The notes beneath the pieces were generated by a model. The model worked only from the letters and a program-made list of their open reading frames with translations. It ran no database searches and was not told the origin of the DNA. Source: Physcomitrium patens (taxonomy: Eukaryota; Streptophyta; Bryopsida; Funariales; Funariaceae). Taken from it: a stretch of DNA of 64,000 bases. Positions 1 to 12,488 of this stretch are shown in pieces. Position 1 is the stretch's first letter; each line of letters opens with the position of its first letter. The stretch is from the NCBI RefSeq assembly GCF_000002425.4, contig NC_037256.1, positions 186,001-250,000 of the forward strand, written 5' to 3'. The translations under genes were made by a program, and so were the position numbers.

Positions 1-194
1 TGAACTCTACATAAAATCAGCAATACACGAAATCCATGCAGCCAGAGAAACGTAGTTTTCAAATTTATGACACAGTAAGCGCTGGTGAAATACTTAAGCT
101 AGAACTCCTCACTGAAAGAATAATGTTGCGCAGAATATTCGTCCAATACGGATGAGTAAATCTCAACCTCAGCACATAGTATGTTAAGACTTAC

Positions 195-2585
195 ATCATG
201 TAGTCTTTTGTAGTCCACAGCTTTCCGATGTCTTTTCCCAGCAATAATCACGGCTTCCTCGTCTGCTGCTGATACTGCTGCCTGTGGATCCCCACGTCTT
301 AAGCCTAAATTGGCATTACCACCCTTGAACTCGTCAAAAAGAGAGACATCAGAATCATCACTGTCTGAAGACTCTAAATATTCACTTTTTCCTTTGTTGC
401 TGATTATGTTACGTTTTCCTTTTCTTGCAAGTTTCTTGATGTTAGTGACAGCAGTTAGCTCCAGATTATGTTTTTCACTAGGCTCCTGCTCATCTTTGTC
501 ACTTACACCTGAAGACGCCTCATTTTCCCTGAAGCCGCTTACAGAACCACTATCCTCCCCGTCCTCCTCACTTTCATCACTACTACTTTCTTCGTCACTG
601 TTTGCCTGCTTTCTGATACCTTCTGGATCAAAGTCGTCATCTTCATCGTCTGTGGAAGGCCAATCAACGTCAAGACCTACTGTTTGAGTTCCACTCCCAG
701 AAGCTCCAGGAGGTTCTTCCGCTGCTTCCGGATCATAGTCGTGATCTTCGTCGTCTGAGGACGGCCAGTCAACAGCAAGCCCTATTACTTGAGCTCCACT
801 TTCAGAAGCTGAAGAAGGCCCTTCCGCTGTTTCTGGATCATACTCATCATCTTCATCGCCTGAGGAAGGCCAATCACCACCAGCCCCTTCTTGCGTTCCA
901 CCGCCTGCAGCTATACCAGCTTCGTTCGAAAAAAAGCTCTGCGAGGTCGACGAACAATCAATCCACTTCCTCACAAAGGATTGAAGGTAAATCACTCGTC
1001 GGCGTATGTGGACCTAAATGTTCCGACCTTGAGGCCTCTACAACTTACGACAACCTAGTTATATAATGAGTCATACTGCGCAGCAATCATTGCTGCACTC
1101 ACCTCCCAACTATTCTCGACCTCAAAACTGGTGCCAAAATATGAATTTATCGCTTCAATACACTCCATCTTGCAGTCGCATACAGGGCATAACCATCCTT
1201 CATCTCCAGGAGGAACTGTGCAATCCAATCAAAAAGTGATAAGCATTGAGTAATTCCTGACTTGAAAAGGGAATAGATGGAGCACAATGTTAGCATAGCG
1301 AGGTTTGTGGCGGACGCTCTTACTGTCTTCCGTAGCTAAAGGTGGGTCTAAGCAATACTGATGGAAGCCTCTGTTGCACGCCCCGTCGCACAAGATAATG
1401 TCGTTGTCAGGAAGAGCTTCTTGGGATTTGCACTTCGCACAAAAAATCTGAACGCAATGTGTATGTAGCATTAGATTTAAACTGAGAATTAAACTACCAA
1501 AGAAGTATGGGACTTTCAAACAAGAAAGATCGTTTGAAGAGAAAGGAAGAAAGAAAGAAAGAAATAGAACAGTAAAAGAGCCAGGGAACTTGAAAAATCT
1601 ATCTCAGGAACCCTAGTTTTTTTCGAGATTGCCCAGAGAGTAATTGCTTTGGTAACAAACTGCGTGAAATAATCGAAAGTGACAACGAATACCTCTTCAT
1701 GGTAAATACGACCTTCAGAATCAAAAGCGTTTTTGTCGAGAGAACCTTCTAAACCCACGTCATCGAGTTCATGAATAGCCTCCCGTATGGCCAACTTAGA
1801 TCGCAGTATCTGCGCCTTCGCACGTTGTAGTTCTTGCTCCGGCCTGATCTTCTCGCGACTACAATTGGCAAAACATAATTTCAATGGGGATAGGCCGTTA
1901 GAGATTTAGGATTTGTAAATGGAATATAGATAGAGAAAAGAGATTAGCATCAGAAGAGGCCCGGCGACTATTCTAATGAAAACCAGCGGTTACCTAGAGG
2001 CCATAAATCAGTTACTGAAAAACACATACAAACCTACCAAACCTTTCGCGACTCGTCGGGATATAGCTCTACGGATGCAGGAAGACATTTGTTCATTCAA
2101 CTTGAATGATCGCACCTCACACAAGACTCTCCACAAATACCTTGGGAAATACACAAAAGAGATATCAACCAAGTCGGGCCAGACTAAAGTATTCACCTCT
2201 GACCCTTCCAACCCTCCCCTGTGTACGCATCGAGCAGGTTCTGGTGGACTCGCATTTTAATGAGCAAGTACTTGACATGCTTTAGGATTCGCGTGGGATT
2301 ATCGAGCGGCACGTCTGACTTCTTCCGTCGCCCGCGCCGTCGTCCTCGCCGTTCCTGCCCCGCATCGTTACCTTGCATGACATCCGCTGCTCCTCCTCCT
2401 CCTGCTGATGCTGCTGCTGCTGCCACTGCTCCAGGAGCATGATCCGCACCAGCATCGCCATCACCTGGCGTGGTCTGCGTCCTGATAGAGTGCGATCGAA
2501 GCGTCTTGGGTGTAATCACCGGCACTGGGGGGGCAGCAGCAGGCTCAGGCTGGTCCTCCCGCTCCACCACGCCCGTCGGCACCAT
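195..2585 (-). CDS. HAT3.1-like: HAT3.1-type PHD-finger homeodomain protein, N-terminal part (runs off left edge)
   Basis: Five exons on the minus strand, 2585-2197, 1858-1693, 1447-1324, 1215-1103 and 938-195, join in phase with GT-AG introns into 512 residues with no stop. Seen: a basic/alanine-rich N-terminus, then [16 protein letters not shown] and [11 protein letters not shown], the conserved stretch in front of the PHD finger in HAT3.1/PRH proteins. The PHD finger covers about residues 186-240 ([24 protein letters not shown]) and is split across two exons. An acidic region follows with three copies of a DWPSS-DED-YDPE unit, and the last exon ends in [13 protein letters not shown], which in the family precedes the segment leading to the homeodomain. 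That part lies left of base 195, outside the window. Family knowledge: nuclear DNA/chromatin-binding regulators. The ATG at 2583-2585 is the first in the ORF, but the frame stays open just upstream, so the true start is uncertain. Confidence 0.92.
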
Positions 2586-3172
2586 TCGTCGCCCCTCGCG
2601 ACAACACCACGTCCTCCTCGACTCTCCTCAGCTCTCCTCTCCTCCACTGTCTCTTTCTCTCTGTCTCGCTCAACTCAGCCACGCACACTCACCGCACACA
2701 TCTCCTCTACTCCAACACCCAGGGATCCAAATTGATCATTCCAGAGCTGGAACCAACCTCCAACCCTACGGCATCAATTCGACCTACCGCAAGGCCGGCA
2801 ATCCTTCCCTGCTTCCGCCAAACCCCAAGGCCACATGCTCCCAGACTCAACAACCAGTAAAACGAAGGACGGAGGGAGCAGGGCGTGCGCCAGAGAGCAT
2901 GGAAGATGCTGGGGGTGGAGGGAGACTAATCTTGAGCGCGTTCCACTACAACGGTAAACTCAGCAGGATGGAGGATGAGGAAGGAGGAGTACCTTACTTT
3001 TGTCGGACCGGGTGTGAGGGTGCGGGGGTGCAGTGGACCTAGTATGTTAGATGAGATTGATAGATAGATTGATGGCAGGTAGGCCGATTATTGATGCTCC
3101 TCTTCTAGGCGGGAGGGCGGAGGGAAGGGCGGGAGCATAATGGGAAATTTGCGCGCGAGCAACACCAGAGAG

Positions 3173-3222
3173 AAAAGAGAGGGAGAGGGAGAGAGCGCGA
3201 GGGAGGGGAGGGAGGGAGAGAC

Positions 3223-3255
<33 letters not shown>
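3173..3255. repeat. GA-rich microsatellite upstream of the HAT3.1-like gene
   Basis: Mixed GA/GGGA tract ending in an uninterrupted (AG)n run at about 3224-3254. It lies about 640 bp upstream of the putative start codon. GA/CT tracts are common in plant 5' regions; here it could be promoter or untranslated leader. No function is shown. Confidence 0.85.
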
Positions 3256-3257
<2 letters not shown>

Positions 3258-3305
3258 TTCGTGAAGTGCGAGGGAAATGACAAATGGCGAGGGAAACTTG
3301 CTCCT

Positions 3306-3870
3306 CCTCAGGGATTGGGACCCAGCTCTTCCTCTCTTTCTCTCGTCCTCTATCTTCCTCTCTTTTTCTTTTTCTTTGGGCAACGAAGCAGTGTGTCTTC
3401 TGGTGGCCGGCACCGCCCCCTCGCCTCCCTTACCCTCCTTCTTCATCTCTCTCTTCTTTCTTTCTTTTGTTCTGTCCGTCCGTCTGTCTGTCTTTACCCT
3501 CGACGATCCTTACCCTCCCCTCTCTCTCTTCTTTTCTTTCTTTTTCTTTTGCTTTTCGTATCGTTATCTTTATCTTGAAAGCGTCGAGTAGTTTCTTTCT
3601 TCATCTCCTCCTGGGGTTTCACCTCTCTTCTCTGTCTGTCTGTCTGTCTTTCCATGTCCCCTTTCTCCAAGTTGACTTTTCTTCATTCGTCTTTCTTTGT
3701 CTTTCTATTCTTGGAGACGTCAGTCTTTCTTTCTCTCTTTCTTTCCTGATGCTCCCTCTCTCTATTTCTATCTCTCACTATCTTGGAGGTCTCACCCAAG
3801 ACAGACAGACATACTATTCTAACAATCATTCTTTCATTCTCACGTCTCTCTCTCCCTCAAACCGTGATTA
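3306..3870. repeat. Long pyrimidine-rich tract (CT/TTC-rich)
   Basis: About 560 bp strongly biased to C and T on the plus strand, with short runs of tctgtctg, ctctct and tttctttc. It yields several low-complexity open frames (S/F/L/P-rich) in all three forward frames, which is what pyrimidine bias produces and not evidence of a gene. Between the GA tract and the AT-rich desert it marks the edge of the gene island. Confidence 0.8.
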
Positions 3871-5744
3871 GAAGATCCTTTCTACCCTTGGAGTTGGTCT
3901 CCTTTTCCTTTCTCTTGTCTGGCAATTACATCTACTATCTTCACAATTATCCTTCCATGTCTTTCCTCTTTCCATTATCAAGTTTCTCAACTAAGAGTAT
4001 ATTTTTTCTCAAGCATTCACTTTTTTCATCATTATGTCTTGTTATTTTAAGAGTCAGTTTATTTTATATTCATAGTTTATAAATCAAGTCATATTATCCT
4101 AGGACTTATTTTCTAATCCCTTTCTTCACTTATAAATGGGTCTTATTATCACAAGAGTTTTTGTTTTCACTTGTCCTATTTTTTGACAATGATTAGGTGC
4201 TATTGTACTAGTAGCTTTTTTATTATTTTTTATTATTAAACTATTGATATGTCAATAGATCTTGTTATTGTAGATTTTATTTTTATTTTTTAAAATTCCG
4301 ACTTTAAATTTGTCATCATTGTTGTTTTTCTTCTATTAATATTTTTTAATCCTATATCTCAATCTTTCTTGATTTATTATATTCTATAAATAGATTTCAT
4401 TGCTCTTAGTATTGGTTTTTTATTTTGTTCTTTCTCATAATTGGATCTTTTTATATTGTTATGTTCTAGTTATTAATTGGTTATATATTAATTTTATTTT
4501 GATTAAATTATAGTATGACATGAATTATTATTTTACATCCTTTTTTGCATTTGTCATTAGATCTCTATTTAATTATTTCTTTATTTTTTTTGACGATAGA
4601 TTTTCATTTTTTTAGTGTGTATGTTTATTTATTTACTTGATGGAAAATTTTAAATGCTTGTATTAACTTTATTGCTTCCTATAAGATATCTACTAGTTTT
4701 TCTTTGTCCTTGAGACTTTTCTTCTATTTCACAACTTCTTATTTTTAATTTATTAATATTATTTTAAAGTTGAGATTTTTTAATATATATATTAAATTGA
4801 AATTTTTTATAAGTTTTATATCCATTAAAACTTCCTTTCAAGTAAGCTATAGACTTATTTTTGTTTTTTCTTAATTTAATCATAGGACTGTTCTTTTACT
4901 TATATTATAGATATTTTAGGACTTTTAACTTGAAAAATTCTTTAAATTATAATTAATATAACACAATGGTATCCATTTTTTTTTCTCGACTTAGATTCTC
5001 AAGACTTATCATGGTTCTAATTTCTATTTAGAAGTTATAATGAAATCTATTTTTTTTAAGATTACTTAATAATTTTTAGTTTTTAGAAAAAGAAATTGTA
5101 AATAAAAATTTCAAATGATGATAGTAGCAAATGAATTTTAGAAATGTTTGGTTACAACTAATTACCTTAAAATTGCCTCAAATAAATTTTTCTTTGTTTC
5201 CTGGTTATTTGTAGAGATGTTCTTCACTTGAAGTAGTAAATATCTTAAAAATAACAAATATAAATATAATATTTTTGAATGCATTCTTTATTGGTGGATA
5301 CATTGAAGTAAATAAGTCTCTTTGCATGCCTTACATCATATAATGTATATTCAATTCTAAAAATGATTTTCTAGAATTTTGTAATTTTAATTATAAGCAT
5401 ATTCTAGCAAATACTTGCAATGTAGTTTCATACTTTAAACAGAGATAACTATAATCCATATGATGCAATTCTATAAAGTCAAATCTTTCAATATAATTAT
5501 TGTTTGTAATTAATATTTTAGGTTAAATTTCTTAATTTGATATATAATTATTCAATTATTTAATATCACATCATACTATCTTTTAGTTCTTTAGCTTAGT
5601 CATATATTATTTTGTACATTGACTTACATTATTATTACATTCATTTTTATTTAAGTGTATTCTAAGGCATCTTTGAATTTAAGTTTAGTCACTTTTTTAG
5701 TATCTTAGCTTTTATATCTCCATTCTAGTATTATCTTATTTATA
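3871..5744. other. AT-rich gene-free stretch
   Basis: The base composition moves from pyrimidine-rich to very AT-rich by about 4.1 kb. There are no open frames of note and no domain or repeat that I can assign. It is probably old decayed transposon or intergenic DNA. Confidence 0.6.
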
Positions 5745-6160
5745 CAATATTTATAAGTAAAAACAAAATGTGATAGTTTTTATAAAATAAAAATATACTT
5801 TAAAAAAAGAATTAAATTGAATTATTAAAGACATCAAATTTGTAAATAATAGTAAAGTTTAAAACTATCAAAGATAATAATTTAAAGAAGATATATAAAT
5901 AAAAGAAATAGGTATTAAAAAAAAATTAAAAATGATAATAAGAATGTATATATATTCAAGAAGAAATTAGAATGACTATTATGAAAGGCTAGAAATATAG
6001 AGACTTTTAAAACTATACTAGAAGCAATAAAAGAATTGATAAGAGTAAAGAAGGCTTTACTCTTGCCTTTCTATATACTATTTAATTAGAAGCTATATGA
6101 CAATGTTCTATAGGACTTCTAATATATGTTTAAGAAAATAGTGCTTAGGTGCTTGTAAAT
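5745..6160 (-). mobile_element. Degenerate family-B LTR fragment
   Basis: The stretch around 6030-6120 (gataagagtaaagaaggctttactcttgcc, then a tatatactattt motif and a tctataggac motif) is shared, in the same order and orientation, with 27187-27690, 47959-48545 and 54918-55569, which I call LTR family B. The ends here are not definable. Confidence 0.55.
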
Positions 6161-6624
6161 TAGGGTTTAGAGCATCTACTAGGGTTTCTTAGATATCAAA
6201 AGATTGGGAGTGAATTTGCAGCTGGTTTTTTTTTGTTATAAAATTTAAGGATGAATTCTACCTATTCTATAAATTTGAAACAAATTTAATAGCTAGATCA
6301 AGATTTATGAATTTCTAAAGTTTGGGACAAGAAAACCCTTCGTAGAAAAAATATGATTTGAAGTGATTTTGTTATATTTTTGTATTTTATGCAATTTAAA
6401 AGAGTTTTGGCAGGCTAAGATAAGATTCATATAAAGGTTTAAGCTAAACTCTCTACAGCTAGATACTCAGTATATTTCCATATAACAAATCACGCCATAC
6501 GACAGATCTGGTGAATCTGACGTGAAAATTTTTAGGGTAGAGAGTTTTGAAGAAATATTTTTAGCTTTCTATTATGGAAGGGGGGCAATGAAGTGGTAGT
6601 AGGAATTGCACTAGGAAATCTCCA
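6161..6624 (+). other. Leader region upstream of element F gag
   Basis: AT-rich, no coding signal. It lies directly before the gag relic of element F and should hold its 5' LTR end, primer-binding site and leader, but no second copy in the window lets me place the LTR ends. Confidence 0.35.
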
Positions 6625-9075
6625 TTGCAACTTGATCCTGCTACAACTCAAATATTTCAAGCATTTGTACTTTTTATGCAACAACAGCAAGCAGTGGAAC
6701 GCAAGAAAGTAATGACTTCTAAAGCCTTGCAATCTGTTGTTGGTTTATTGGATCAATTTGATAGAAGAAACATTTCCAAGTATCTTAAGTATTATTATGA
6801 GGAGATGAAGCTCAATAAAGTATCGAAGAAAGATATGATCCTAATGTTTGAGCTTACAGTTGTACCAAAGCTTTGTGAGCATATAAAGAGAATTATTAAA
6901 AGTCATGGAGAAAAATGGGAGGATTTTATCCTTCAACTAAAAAAAGAATATTCTTTGGAAGATGTAGAAAGAGTAATAAGAAAATCGTTTATGGAATAGA
7001 TCAATAAATCTAACAAGAAATTGATTGCAATACAAATAAAGTCATAGAGAAAAATGGGAAGATTTTATCTTTCAACTAAAAGAAGAGTATTCTTTGGAAG
7101 ATGTAAAAAGAGTGATAAAAAAATCGTTTATGGAATGGGTCAATAAATCCAACAAGAGATTGGTTGCAATAGAGTTATTTTGAAAATTTAAAAGACAGTT
7201 TCTTCAATTGTCTCAAGTGGAAAAGCTTACACTTGAAAATGATAAGGTGGAGTTATTTCTTTAATTAGCTCACAATGATTTACAAAGAGAGTTGGAATTA
7301 CTATTGGAAGATAATACAAATGACAATGGACTTACTACTAATTAGAAGAAAGTCTCTGAAGCTATGGGCATACTTGCTAAAAGAGAGTACCGAAGGAGAA
7401 GGTGGTAGTAAGGTAAGAGACTAGACCTCCACCAACTATAATACCTCATAGATAATTATCAAAACCTGCTATATCCATAAGTACTATTCTAATTCCTATG
7501 TCTATATTTGCATCACAGAAAGATGTAATTAATAAGTTGGTAAAAAGAATGAAAGACTTACAAATCAAACTAGGAAAGCTAAAAGAGAAGGAAGAATTAC
7601 TTGAGATCAAACCTGCATCAAAACAAGGATATATACAAAGATGTATTTGGTGTGATAGTATTGAGCATCCTCGCAAAGAATGTGGAAATTTTACTGATAT
7701 TCTGTAATAGGGAGTAATTTTATGGAAAGATGGAAAAATTACATTGTGAGATACAAGTGAGTTTCTCAAAACCAATTTTGGAAAAGAATGGATGAAGAAG
7801 GTTTTGGAAGAGTATTTATCTCAATATGCTATGGCATCAAGACAAGCTATTACTTATGGCATTAAGACTATAAAAAAGAAGGAGGATGTTTTAACAAGCA
7901 TGTAAACATAAGAGATCTTTAGAATCATGCTATTATTAATATAAATAAAGAAAAAATAATAAGATAGGAATTACTTAATACAGCCATAATAATTAAAAAT
8001 GCCATAAGATGGAATGATCTTGTAGATACTATGTCAATACATACTTATTTGGAAAAATTCCAATATGAAGCTCTAATGGAGGTAAAAAGGGGAAGAAATG
8101 AAATAAAAGAAAATTTTGAAGAGCCAACTAACAAGAAGAGATCTCAAAAGTATGCAGAAACAACACAAAATAAAGAAATACCTATACCATAAGCTAATAG
8201 ACTGTCCAGAGCTCGGCCATCAATATCGCATCTTAGAAATGCACCACTACTTAAAGAGAAATGGAAAGAAAGGATGGAAGTTGATAAAGACAAAGGAAAG
8301 AGTGAGCATGTTATTTATAAGCTACAGTCAGATATTGAAGCAGCCACAGATTTGAAAGGAGTATTGGAAGAAAGAATATTAAATGCTAAAATTAAATTTA
8401 CTCTATGAGAAACTTTGGGCATTTCAAAGAAAGAATTTCATGATGTTATCATTGATACCATTAAACAAAAGAGGCACTTGATAGGAGAATCTATTGTATC
8501 TAATGCTTTGGATACAATCTTGGCTCAAGAAGAAGAACATGAATTGGTAGAATGTTGTACCAATAAAAAGGTACAATTTGATTTGGATGAATATAAGGAT
8601 GGTGACAAGGGCCCTGGACACTATACCAAAGGACATTGGACGAGAGCCACAACAAAGACTTTAGTAAAAATAGAAGACTTGGTAGAATTAGTAATTACTT
8701 TTATTGACTATGGATCCGAAATTAATATTGTGTCCAAAGAAGTCTACAAATATAGAAGGTGGCCCATTAATATTAACCATGGTTGAGTAATTTGGGCAGC
8801 AAATAATACATGAAGAGATCTTTATGGTGCTTGCCGCAATGAGAAGGTAAAAGTTGGAGATGTAACTATAGAACAATTATTTTTTGTTTAAGACACTACT
8901 TCATACTCAGTGATTTTTGGTCAATTACAACTCTGATGATGGAGACTAAGATTTTGGATGACGGGTCATCATGTGCCTATATTAGAAGTCAAGATGAAAA
9001 AAAAATAATGCAATTTCTAACAATATCTATAAACCATGAGTGTAATCAGAATTATTTATGAAGTGATTTATTACC
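6625..9075 (+). pseudogene. Ty3/gypsy element F: gag and protease relic
   Basis: Gag-like reading frame from 6625 (KALQSVV-LDQFDRRNISKYL, VVPKLCEHIK), an internal near-duplicate of its C-terminal part at about 7040-7170, then a gag zinc knuckle of C-x2-C-x4-H-x4-C type (CIWCDSIEHPRKEC) at 7642-7683. A YKDGDKGPGHY linker (about 8598-8630) precedes a retroviral-type aspartic protease whose active site reads FIDYGSEIN at about 8699-8725, and homology carries on to about 9070. Several stops and frameshifts break the frame, so it is inactive. It stops abruptly at about 9075, where minus-strand element C1 begins; the pol of the same element resumes at about 11009. Confidence 0.85.
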
Positions 9076-9690
9076 AGGTTTAGGATTCAAAAGAAAAGCT
9101 TGTCTTCCAAATATTCATCAGCTACTTGTAAAAATAATCCAGTTTTCCTTGTTTCCAAGAGTTGCCTCTCTTGCCATGGTAATTGCCCAAACTTGGTCTC
9201 AAATTCTCTGATTAATTCATTTGGAGCCAATTGATTCCCTATCCTTTGCTCAATCCACTCCAAAAAATTTTGTCTTGTCATTCTTTTTGAATCTTCTTCA
9301 AAAAATTCATCTTTCAAGAGTTCTTCAAATTTCTTCTATGATATAGTCTCAATATGTAACACTTGCACCCTTTCTCTGATTTTTGGTACCACTGCCAAAT
9401 CAAAGGTAGTAATCATCTTCATCTCTAAAACTTGATGCACCTCCATTTCACATGTATAAATCCTTAAGAACTTGGTGATATTCCTCCCATTAAACCTCCC
9501 AACTTTGTCCACTACTACTTGTAAGGCCTTAGTAGTGTTTCTATCCTCTCCATGCACTTGTTGCCTTTCTTCTATAAATTGAGAAAATACCCTAAATAAA
9601 TCATGGACATCCACTCCTCTTGATAATCCAAACCCTAGATTTTGATCTTCAATTTCAACTTGTTGAAAAAGTTAATGCCTTAAGGCTCTC
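9076..9690 (-). pseudogene. Element C1: gag relic on the minus strand
   Basis: Open segments 9614-9336 and 9317-9087 encode a gag protein clearly homologous to that of F (TTKALQVVVDKVGRFNGRNI, DLAVVPKIRERVQ, NFLEWIEQRIGNQ). It lies just downstream, on the minus strand, of the LTR at 9700-11008, as expected for the 5' end of a Ty3/gypsy element. A single frame break separates the two parts. The rest of C1 (pol, 3' LTR) is missing: the sequence joins F at about 9075. Confidence 0.85.
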
Positions 9691-9699
9691 TCAATGAAA

Positions 9700-10802
9700 G
9701 CACCAATATAACGGAATAGAGAGAATTTGCCTCAAAAAAATGACGAGCTTCTGACTATCACTAATTATTCAATCAAGCTTGAAAATAAAGAAAGTCCTAA
9801 GTTTATATATAAATTTTCCCTTTTTGAGCAATTATACCAAATACACAAGCCTCAAATAACCAACAACATCCAAAATATGATAAAATCTCCTAAAACCTTG
9901 TATATTCTTATGTGGGATTTTTCCGAACTTCAATACCTCATATCTCCTAATCCGACCGTCCAAACAAACTCAAATTTTACATGAGGTACTAATGTATTCT
10001 TATTAACTTTTATAACAATTTTCAACTGCAAATTCATTGCAAAGCTTGAGATAACTTGAAAACCCTAACAGTCGCTTCAAACCCTTATTTTTATATACAT
10101 ATGTGCAATTTTCTTCATATCTCACAAAATATAAGCTCAAATTCTACGAAATTTGTATATAGAGCTTTGTAATACAAAATTTTATATTCTCCAAAAATTT
10201 GAACAAATAATTTGTCCGAATACTCAAGTTATGGCTCCAACCATTATTACAAACAGAACCACTTACTTACTGCCTTTGATTTCGAAGTCCCGCCTTCAAT
10301 TCCTTATAACTCCTTCATATAAATTCCAAAAGCAATAATTCTTTCAAGAAAGATATAGGCCTTGAAATTGCCATTCTAGTCGCCCTTTCGATCTTCAAAA
10401 GCTACTGTAAAACTTCTCGTATCTTCAAAAGAGTAACAATATGTCTTAAATTAATACCTTAACTTCAAACGGCTTTAACTTCTTCATCATAACTCCAAAT
10501 CCTCTAATTTTTGTACAAAAATTGTATTCCAAATCCTAAACTTTATAATTTTAGCTTATAATCTCCAAATGCCCTCTTTGAAGTCGCCAAAATCCTTCTT
10601 AAGGTCACAGGCAGCCTCTTCAAAGCCCATTGGGCATGGTATTCGACCAATAGGAATGAAGTTCTCCATTCCTTGCCTTCATCCAACCATGCCTTGCTTT
10701 CATCCCTCTCAATTAGCCTCCTACTAGTTTAGATTTTCATTCTTAGGTTTCCACCTTCTTCCAAGGCTTCATACTAAATATTTAGGTCCTATATTTAGGT
10801 CC

Positions 10803-10860
<58 letters not shown>

Positions 10861-11008
10861 AAAATCAAAACAACTAAAGAAACAAAGTAAAGTTCCTTAT
10901 ACCAACTCCTTTTAATTTAATCTACTAGCCACTCTTACACACATCTAGATTTATTAAAATATAATATGTTTTAACTAATTTTTACATAATGTAAGCATTT
11001 ACATTACG
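9700..11008 (-). mobile_element. LTR of element C1 (family C, 5' LTR, minus orientation)
   Basis: Colinear with C3 (48546-49682, same orientation) and with C2 (22939-24190) and C4 (59329-59919) in reverse. The outer end at about 11000-11008 reads ...CATTACGACA, i.e. starts near TGTCGTAA on the minus strand. Read on the minus strand, the inner side carries TTGGTGCTTTCATTGAGAG at about 9682-9700, a leader/primer-site-like motif, then gag. A (TA)n tract at 10797-10857 sits inside it and is absent from C3. Confidence 0.75.
10797..10857. repeat. (TA)n microsatellite within the C1 LTR
   Basis: About 60 bp of almost pure TA. Similar runs occur at 22750-22840, 24067-24102, 27587-27621, 42431-42454, 43289-43312, 48502-48543 and 55911-55951, mostly within or at the edge of LTR sequences. 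Confidence 0.9.
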
Positions 11009-12488
11009 ACATTGGACTTACTGACTGATTTTTAATTAGCGTGGGAGTTGAAACAGAACATCACCATTGCACCTTTATATCAAACTATTAACTTGGCGAC
11101 CACAACAGAACCTCGGACAATTAAGGTCTACAAAGGTATTAAGGAATAAGAGTTGACCTGTTGGACAAAATTTTTCTTGCATCACAAGTCCGCTTTTGCT
11201 TGAACTTATGTTGATTTAAAGGATATTCTCGCTGAAGTGTGTGAGCATTATATCATTTTAGATGAGAATGCTAAATTGGTACAGTAGAGGCAACATCGCC
11301 TTAATCCTAAATATTCCTTGATGGTGAAGGAGGAATTGGACAAGCTTCTTGTAGTTGGTTTTATTTACCCAGTACCAAATAGTGAGTAGATTTCTCCAAT
11401 CGTCATGGTGCTGAAAAAGAATGAAAAAATCCATATTTGTCAGGATTTCCGGAAACTTAATGTGGCCACTAAGAAGGATTACTTTCTGTTGCCTTTCACA
11501 GATTGTATATTGGATGCCGTAGCCAGTCACAAATGTTATTCATTCCTTGATGGATTTTTTGAGTATAATCAAGTTCAAATTGCAATGGAAGACCAGCTTA
11601 AGATGACCTTTACTATGGATTGGGGCACATTTGCTTATTGCGTGATGCCTTTTGATTTATGTAATGTCTCAGCCACGTTTCAAGCCTTCCAAGACTATCT
11701 CTAGTTATTTATGGAGATATTTTTAGATGAATTTTGTGCATTCACTACAAAACAAGTTCATCTTAATTTTCTAGGCAAATGTTTGGCTTAGTGCGCTAAG
11801 TTTGGGATATTGTTGAACTCAGAGTAGTGTCAATTTGGCGTTCCGTTAGGAAAACTATTAGGACATATTTTCTTTAGCTATATTTTCTATACAAGAATAT
11901 TATAACTCGATTTGGGTGTCCGAAAGAATTGATTAGCGATTGCGGCATCCATTTCCTCAAGGCTACCATAGCAGCCTTGACAAATATATATGAGATCAAG
12001 CATCAGAAAACTACTTCGTATCATCCTCGTGCTAATGGACAAACCGAAAAGACCAACAAAATTTTGTGCAAGGTCTTGACTAAGACAATTTTGGAGGCGG
12101 GTACCAAGTTTAGGGGACCAAACTCTTTGCGGCTTTGTGGGCGTATCGTACCGCATATAAAGTAACTACCAACACTACTCCATTTCAACTAGTTTATGGT
12201 CAAGAGGTAATTTTACCTATCGAGTGGAGGTTCAAAGTTTACGGATTGCCTTGGATGAACGACTCAGTGACAAAGAGTCATTACATACTGGATTGGCAAA
12301 ATTAGAAGAATTGGATGAAATACGGGCTACAACGCTTTTCAACATGGAAGCAATTCACAAACGGAGGAAAAATTACTATGATAGTAAACTGCATCTGAAG
12401 AGTTTTATGTCCAATGATTTAGTATTAATATATGATAGCCGATTTAATCAATTATCAGTCAAATTTTAAGTTCGTTGGCTTGGGCCAT
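11009..12488 (+). pseudogene. Ty3/gypsy element F: reverse transcriptase and integrase relic
   Basis: The 11405-11704 segment encodes the N-terminal RT core (KNEKIHICQDFRKLN, YSFLDGF, VMPFDLCNVSATFQ). A deletion around 11710-11880 removes the catalytic DD region, RNase H and the N-terminal part of integrase. From about 11887 the integrase core C-terminal part follows (SDCGIHFLKATI, YHPRANGQTEKTNKIL), and the integrase C-terminal region continues to RWLGP at 12488, where LTR A1 is inserted. Nearly identical protein segments occur on the minus strand in element E (62240-63037), so the two belong to one family. Confidence 0.88.

Noticed and set aside
1976..2260. Plus-strand ORF of 94 codons ([19 protein letters not shown]) across intron 1 and the end of exon 1 of the HAT3.1-like gene
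   Set aside because: It overlaps a well-supported minus-strand exon, shows no domain that I recognise, and lies mostly inside an intron.
2439..3042. Overlapping plus-strand ORFs opposite the HAT3.1-like first exon and leader
   Set aside because: Shadow frames of a GC-rich exon and leader; low-complexity Ser/Pro/Arg composition, no domain.
3284..3871. 195-codon ORF rich in Ser, Leu and Phe
   Set aside because: Product of a pyrimidine-rich tract; all three forward frames are open for the same reason.
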